Part shown: one piece after another, positions 58,232 through 64,000 of the stretch
Layout of the letters: each line of letters opens with the position of its first letter
How positions within the stretch are numbered: the first letter of the stretch is position 1
Origin: Phoronis australis
Taxonomy: Eukaryota; Phoronida; Phoronidae
Assembly: GCA_002633005.1 (NCBI GenBank)
Contig: NMRA01000657.1
Coordinates: 7,231-71,230, forward strand
Direction: 5' to 3'
DNA: 64,000 nt
Notes under the pieces: model-generated
Seen by the model: the letters and a program-made list of their open reading frames with translations, nothing else
What the model was told of the DNA's origin: nothing
Database searches by the model: none
Position numbers and translations under genes: made by a program

Positions 58232-59523
58232 CTGCGTAACGACAAGGAATCTGGGGAAAAGTGTTTCTGACGCCATTCCACAAACAAAGAGAACGTATTG
58301 CGCTACAAATCATACGAATGCAAATTTTAGCCAGAAATCCATTGTAAAATTGAGGAGTTTTTGACTAATACTCTAGAAAATAGAACGACGTTTGGCAGAA
58401 ATTACAACGTATTCCGGATCCAAGTCTAATAATCAAGAACATGTATTCTACATTAACCATAAGCTCTAGCTAAGAATCAGATGACCTGAGCATCATACTG
58501 TAAGTGCCGAGATGAAGTTAGATCTGTAAACTAAAATTGACAAATTATCTTCAAGTTAATCTAAAACACTAATGATAAATCATGGAAATTTGAAAAAATT
58601 GAAAACCAAGTGAGACAAAACACAATCTTAGTCTGCGACATTAGCATACATAATGACTTATAATTACAAATAAAAATGTCAAGGGCAATCTGGTAGCCGG
58701 ACCCAGAAACGTGTTGCAATTGTCGCAACCTTTTTCTTAACATTTTACTAATAGTTGATTATCCCAGACATATTTTTCATTTACACACAGGTGACCTAAA
58801 GTCGTGAATATAAGCATACTACCCAATTCCCGTTAGCAACTGCTCATGTGATGTCATATATCTGCCTTTACAAATATACGTGTTTTGACAATCTTAATCC
58901 TTGTTTGTATCCGTAAGCAGAGTTTTAAAACGGTGTCTGCCATTTTGAATGAGGCCTTAAAGTCGTGAACGTTTCGTTTAGACGGAAATGCACGAAGTAT
59001 GATCACACAAGTCAACTACAGTGCTAACAGTTACTCTAGATGGCATAAAATTGCATTGCATTGTTTATTGATTCAGTTTCAATTGAAATAAATTGTTATA
59101 TGTTTTGCACCCAACTTTGATGTGCACAGACGTTTTCAGTGAGGTTGTTCACCTAAATCGCTAAGAACCCAGCATGAATTATCACACTGTTTTTAATATA
59201 TATTTGAAAAAAGAAGCCACTCACTCACTGTTGTTATCATATTGTGAATACGAACACGTCCGGGTATTCGTTTGACGTTCTTAAGCAGACGAACGCTGGA
59301 AACTTCAACGCCAGATGTCGCAGGACCTCGCAGAAGAGGAAATAAGATCGTTCACGACTTTAGGGCACTGACGACTTTAGGACCGCTGACGGTAACTGAC
59401 GTTTAGGGGGTTAAGAATTTTATCTTAATTTGTTTTCGCATAATCTAACTGTTAGACCTGTCGAGTCAGTCATTATTTTAACTCGGTTGTCATTAGTTCT
59501 GTAGTTATTTGAGTTTGTTTATT
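58232..59523. other. Intron, no feature recognised
   Basis: It includes the shared intron word (acaaaacacaat, then gcgacattagcat, about 58,616) but no exon. ORFs are short and lack motifs. Confidence 0.45.
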
Positions 59524-60442
59524 ATGAGTCAGTCAACATGCGGCACGGTTGCTACATTGCCGGGATGTGCTCATTATCGTCTCACGCGCACACTGCGGTA
59601 TGCCACTATATCGCTTTCCGAAAGATGACACACTCTGCCGCGCTTGCCTCGTTCGTGTGAAGAACGCAGCGTTACCCGACCACGTAACGTGCAAAGCAGT
59701 GGAGAATTACCGAGTATGTGGCACGCATTTTCTGCCGTCGGATTACGAAAGATACGTACAACGCCTGGAGAATGATGCCATATCGTCGCTATGGATTCCC
59801 GGCAGTGCTCCGTCACCACCCCCGTGAAGTGCATTTTTGAAGCGAAAAGCTTCGTGGCCTCTTCAGTTACTGCAGGACCTTGATATACTGCGACCCGTGC
59901 CTCCGAACGAACCCCAGAGCGTGCAATTTCAGAAACTAGCAGTGATTCGCCCTTTGCTGGTGTTGTCGGCAGCCCAGAACTTGTAAGTTGCCCTTCAGGA
60001 ATGTTGAGTAGTGGGAGTTAATACAGGCCCAGTTCGACACCCAGTGATTAGGACAGTCCAGTCAACTGTGTGTCACGCACGTCACTGTGAAATGGGTCGC
60101 CAGCTCCAGCCATGTACAGGTTACTACAAACTAAACGATCTCTAAAACCAACGTCATTGAGTTCTCTAACAACCTTGCTTGCCGTAGGCTACTCATACAT
60201 AGGAAGTGGTGACAACAACTTTCAGGGAACCACCATGAAAAGAACAGTAGAACAGATCCTAGCAATAAACGCAGGAACAACATGGCGGGATTTTCCTAAG
60301 CCCATTAACGTCACTTCCGGTGTAGGGCACAAAAACTTAATTAAATTACGAGATGCCATAATTAACTGAAAATATGTCTGGGATAATCAACGAACCTTAT
60401 TTTAGTAAAATGACATGAACAAGGCTCACTTCTTCTTTACAA
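59524..60442. mobile_element. THAP/P2RX7-like repeated element, copy 2
   Basis: Similar to 46,279-47,417. It keeps the THAP-coding left part, then is deleted for about 480 bp relative to copy 1 (between about 60,055 and 60,065), and resumes through the P2RX7-like start (minus-strand ATG at 60,113, MAGAGDPFHSD) and the shared right end at aaaatgacatgaa. The limits are approximate. Confidence 0.6.
59549..59827 (+). pseudogene. THAP-domain ORF, frameshifted 5' end
   Basis: The open frame reads MPLYRFPKDDTLCRACLVRV, then VENYRVCGTHFLPSDYER and E-N-D-A-I-S-S-L-W-I-P-G-S-A-P-S-P-P-P before a TGA. This covers F-P, the helix region, C-x-x-H and the closing Pro-rich motif of a THAP zinc finger. The first cysteine pair (CGTVATLPGC) lies in a different frame from an ATG at 59,524, so a frameshift separates it. 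The stop falls where copy 1 continues into the Ser/Thr linker. Confidence 0.55.
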
Positions 60443-60779
60443 TGTTTGGTTATTTCCAAATGGAAATCTACGTGTAAGATACACGCTAAGAGCAGCAGAT
60501 TACACTGACGAGTTACTATCTAAACACAATAGAGTCGACAAACCACCAGCAAGTAGGATGTTTACCTAAACAACGTTGATCAATCAGTGTCCCGAGGCGG
60601 ACGAGTCCACATTTCTAAAATATCACAAAAAACAAATCCCACAAAAACATTGCCTGATTGTACAAAATAATTCCCACTATTTTTTCAAGTACAGAGGTTA
60701 TAGTGATTAAACCTGAAAGATGAAGTAACTTTCAATTGCTTAATTTGAACGACATAGGAATTAATTCTAAGTCACTAAC
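60443..60779. other. Intron, shared ShKT-intron block
   Basis: A block at about 60,550-60,700 (agtaggatg, then caatcagtgtc, then tcacaaaaaacaaatccc) matches the interval left of other ShKT exons. No exon other than S25 follows. Confidence 0.5.
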
Positions 60780-60893
60780 CACAGAGATTGCAGGTTTCGG
60801 TGCAATTCTCTGCCATTTTTTCCTTGAATCGTTCGTCTGTACAGTAGCCAAGACGAGCCGAGTCCTTACAGGCTGTGTCTTTGTCCTTGCAAT
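60780..60893 (-). CDS. ShKT domain exon S25
   Basis: A 114-bp phase 1-1 exon with acceptor acgcag and donor gttagt. It reads CKDKDTACKDSARLGYC, then TDERFKEKMAEN, then CTETCNLC. Spacing is 6-8-12-3-2. Lys replaces the conserved Tyr before Met, Ser replaces the Trp/Leu of the second loop, and there is no linker. Confidence 0.84.
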
Positions 60894-62876
60894 CTGCGTA
60901 ATATAAAGGAATTTAATGAAACCTGTGTCTGACGTCATTTCACAAATCAAACGAGCCTGTTAGACACTTATTGAGTAAGTGCAATGTTATAATTTGGGCA
61001 GAAGTCAAGAACATGGTCAGATGGAATGTGGTAGCTGAAGTGTACTTAAGAAATAACACAACAGATACGACTAAGAAATACAATGTCAGAGATCTGTGTG
61101 TTAGTACGAGGATCGGTCAACAGGACACTCATTCAACAAGTGTCGAGTCCTACAGCTTGGATAGGAGATATGTTAAGGTTAATTAATTGACCTTATAACT
61201 ACAGAGGATGATATCGTACACTGTACTTACATTGCAAGTGTACTTAAGTAGCATCAGGTTCCACTTGCATTAATGACCGATCATTAAATAAAAATCAATT
61301 ACTGGATTTAATCATTTCCTCTCCATCCACGCACAATCAAATGCATAGCTGCCTTTTAAAGTAAACACACAGTAAACTTATGATGCATTGGGCCTTCAAA
61401 TTATCGTTTGTAACGGAGTCCCGTTACATCCTGTACACTTTTATGGATCTGTGATTTTTGAGATGGCCTCAAGATCTCGTGTTTTCCAGAATTACATTAC
61501 ATAACCAATCAGGTCGGTTTGTTTTTCAAGCACCGTTCTTGCATTGGTACAATTAGGTCATGACTTGGAGAAAAGGTCCATCTATGCATCTAGAGGCGCA
61601 TCCATTTGACCAAAGAATTTTACGGCAGACCAGGGGCCCGTTCCAAGAAAACTGTCTTAGCTAAGACAAATCACAAACTTAAGTCAATTATAAGACAAAT
61701 CTCAAGTTTGTCTTTAGTCCGTTCCAAGAAAGTGATCTTAAGTTCGTCTTAAGTTTTTGACTTAAGTTTTGTTTAAGTTTGAAGTAGCTTACCGGATGTG
61801 GAAGTTTCAAAGCTTTATTGATATGTCAAATATTGCAATGGCCATGATTTTTCTCCAAAGGACTTCTTACGGACAAAGCGGACAGTCTAATGATCATCGA
61901 GACCGTTTTTCACTATCTTAACAGATCGAACGTAATCCAGCTCCGACACGAGCACATGATCAATCAGAATACCAGTCTCCACAACATAGAAATATTCAGT
62001 TACAACTTGATGAAAGTTCAAAAACAGTGTCAATTCAGGTCACACCGTGAAATTCACACTGCCACTTAAATCAATGTTCAAATACCAAACCATCACAATC
62101 TGCATGGTTCTGTTGATTAAGATTTCAAAACATTATGTTAGATCAGCATAAGTACTTGGGGAACTGTAGACATTTAAAACAAGAGGAAGCTTAACCCTGT
62201 TGAACAGTATCGGTATACATAAAATTTCCATACCACCCCCTTCGAAATCAAGTTCCCTTTTCATGGAATTTAAGCTGTGGCATAAGTTGCAACATCTTCA
62301 TGACAACTACCATCAACGTAATCGCGCGGTTTAAGTTTGAAATCCGGAATTATGTTTTCTGGTCATATACATTTACGTTTGACGACAGCCATTGATGTCT
62401 CTTGAAAACAAAGACAGTCAAGTTGTACTGATACCTCAGATATTTTGTAATAAATACTTCTTATATTACACAAACACAATTACGGGTTAGCTTGCAGGCC
62501 AAAGTTTCGATTATGACACCATGACAGATAATAGTTTACAAGGTGACCGCCTCGTATTGACTAAGAGGAAGCTAATGTGTGATTGCGGTTGCATGCAAAT
62601 GAAGTCACTCATCCTCTGAGGTCCAGGTTGTATCATTTTCACACCCCGTACAATGTACAATTTACGGATGAAAACAAGATTTAACACCTCAAATGCCAAG
62701 AAGAAGCTTCGAGAATGTTCACTGGTCAACTGCTGAAATTGTTCCAAAATGGCACCAGTTTACTATTCTCCTAAACCACAGGGGCAATGGTAGTTATTAT
62801 CGAGCAGCCTTAGAACTGAAACTATGAGTGACTTTTCAATACTTAAACTGGAACGATAGAGAATTCAAATACCCAC
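60894..62876. other. S25-S26 interval, no gene seen
   Basis: AT-rich; no domain-bearing ORF on either strand. It contains a CTTAAG-rich repeat (61,630-61,790) and a small inverted repeat gtaacgg/ccgttac at about 61,412-61,429. Confidence 0.5.
61630..61790. repeat. CTTAAG-rich repeat with 81-bp spacing
   Basis: The word ccgttccaagaaa occurs at 61,638 and 61,719, each followed by a series of short near-palindromes (cttagctaag, cttaag, gtcttaag). The layout looks like the end of a DNA transposon with internal subrepeats. No coding part is adjacent. Confidence 0.55.
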
Positions 62877-62990
62877 CACAGAGCTTGCAGGCTTTGCTAC
62901 AATGCTTCTCCATGTGTTCTTTGTACTTTGCTTCTGTACAGCGGCCAAGACCAGCCCAAGTGTTGCAGTAACTCATTTCGTCCTGGCACT
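62877..62990 (-). CDS. ShKT domain exon S26
   Basis: A 114-bp phase 1-1 exon with acceptor acgcag and donor gtgggt. It reads ECQDEMSYCNTWAGLGRC, then TEAKYKEHMEKH, then CSKACKLC. Spacing is 6-8-12-3-2. Arg replaces Tyr before cysteine 3, and His stands at the usual Tyr position. No linker. Confidence 0.85.
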
Positions 62991-63650
62991 CTGCGTATTA
63001 TTTTTTTTTACATAATTTCACTTATGAACGGAATGCATTGTACATTAAATATTAATATGTTTATAAGTTGTAGCCAAAAACCCTATATAATGTGTCTTTA
63101 AATTAACTTCCAACGTTACTGATTCGGGTGTAAAGCATAAACAAGATCGTAAAACGTAGGCAACACAAGACACGATGTTTAACTGTGCGACATTAGCATT
63201 ATGAATTTTAATGCACCTTGTAAAGGAAATCTGACAACCCGACCCTGGACAGAATTATACCATGGGATTTGAGAAGCTTGTTGATACAAAATTCTGAATC
63301 TGCATGAAGGATGCATGCCCGGGCTACTATCGACGGCATTTTGAGACTACGGGCCACTAGTAAGTTAGACGGTCGTGGTGTCCGCGTACTGTGCTTCTGA
63401 TATGGTGAGAGTTGCGACGATGACGGGCGCTGCACCTGTCCGGCATAGCCAAAAAACTTAAAAAGCAATCATTCAGAAAGCCTTGTATGGTTGCATGAAA
63501 TAGTCCAAAAAGAACTCCTCTATTTTTTCAAGCACGTTCATGTAGAAAACGTTAGTTAATTCGAAGAGTATATATTAGAAACATTAAGAAAATTTGTGTT
63601 TGCTTGAACGACGTAGGATTCAGTTATATGTGTAAATGTATATTACTCAC

Positions 63651-63779
63651 TTTTGCCACCGCCTCCGCCACAAAGAAGGCAGGATTTCCTGCAATTCTCT
63701 GACATGTATGGTTGGTATTGTCCAGTACAGAACCCCTCTCCACTCCAATATCCACAGAATTGACTTTTGTCCATGCAAT
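63651..63779 (-). CDS. ShKT domain exon S27
   Basis: A 129-bp phase 1-1 exon with acceptor acgcag and donor gtgagt. It reads CMDKSQFCGYWSGEGFC, then TGQYQPYMSEN, then CRKSCLLC, then GGGGGK. Spacing is 6-8-11-3-2, the short third loop shared only with S3. The linker is five Gly then Lys. It is the most upstream exon visible; its phase-1 acceptor requires at least one more exon to the right of the window. Confidence 0.86.
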
Positions 63780-64000
63780 CTGCGTAATAGAAAGGAATTT
63801 GGTGTTAACTGTTCTGGACGCCAATTCACAAATGAAGCGAATAATTATATTGTATAATGAATCTTACTCACATAAGTTCTAGACAGAAATCCACTGCAAT
63901 TTTCAGCTAAGGAGTACTGAGACAAAAAAGCCTGGCAGCGAATTCACCAAGTGCACATGAAGTAGATAGTGGTATGATAAAGGTACTAGCGCAATAGCAC

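Larger units (their letters stand above)
16083..63779 (-). other. ShKT multi-exon locus (27 intact exons)
   Basis: Every intact ShKT exon here lies on the minus strand, is flanked by AG acceptor and GT donor, and is phase 1 at both ends, so S27 to S1 can be spliced in any combination in frame. The ShKT fold is a small secreted disulphide-rich module found in cnidarian venom peptides and as tails or tandem arrays in secreted enzymes and matrix proteins. With 27 repeats and Gly/acid linkers, a structural or multivalent secreted protein is more likely than separate peptides, which would need a signal-peptide exon and stop per unit; I see neither. Ends of the gene, and whether it is one or several, cannot be decided from this window. 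Confidence 0.7.

Overview
This looks like a metazoan nuclear genome, most likely a cnidarian and probably an anthozoan (coral or sea anemone). The base composition is AT-rich, genes are split by introns of 0.3-7 kb with GT/AG splice sites, transposon relics are common, and the dominant content is a huge expansion of ShKT (sea-anemone-toxin-like, six-cysteine) domains. No bacterial-type gene organisation is present. There is one ambiguous base, at 10,252.

Left part (1 to about 15.7 kb). Mostly non-coding and transposon-rich. It holds two short exons that together resemble part of a von Willebrand A domain (176-385 and 2,331 onward), a terminal-inverted-repeat element bounded by 54-bp direct repeats (1,445-2,170), a diverged 250-bp tandem repeat (5.4-6.0 kb), a tRNA-like SINE relic (8.4 kb), the C-terminal end of a dead LINE reverse transcriptase (10.4-10.9 kb), a few orphan exon candidates, AT/GT microsatellites (14.6 kb), and a dead ShKT exon at 14,331.

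Main locus (14.3-63.8 kb, minus strand). I count 27 intact ShKT exons (called S1-S27 from left to right; transcription runs S27 to S1) and five decayed ones (P1-P5). Each intact exon encodes one domain with the frame C-x6-C-x8-C-x11/12-C-x3-C-x2-C. Each starts and ends in phase 1, so each length is a multiple of three and any number can be joined or skipped without breaking the frame. The 27 exons total 3,528 bp (1,176 codons). Neither a signal-peptide exon nor a final stop exon was recognised, so this is either the inside of one very large modular gene or several neighbouring genes. Three sub-arrays are visible: S1-S2 in a 2-kb tandem duplication; S9-S18 in a higher-order repeat of about 2.35 kb, each repeat carrying two exons; and diverged exons S3-S8 and S19-S27. 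Introns share recognisable blocks too, so exon and intron were copied together. Many exons end in a Gly/Asp/Glu-rich linker; others stop right after the sixth cysteine.

Insertions in the large introns. There is a tyrosine-recombinase (Crypton/DIRS-type) pseudogene at 28.4-29.3 kb, a BEL/Pao gag relic at 45.1-46.3 kb joined to a repeated element carrying a THAP-linked ORF and an antisense P2RX7-like ORF (46.3-47.4 kb, with a second, deleted copy at 59.5-60.4 kb), and a split THAP-domain gene at 50.2-51.0 kb. Palindromic and tandem repeats lie at 19.8, 23.8, 25.2, 51.9 and 61.6 kb.

All assignments come from reading the sequence by eye; no database search was run.
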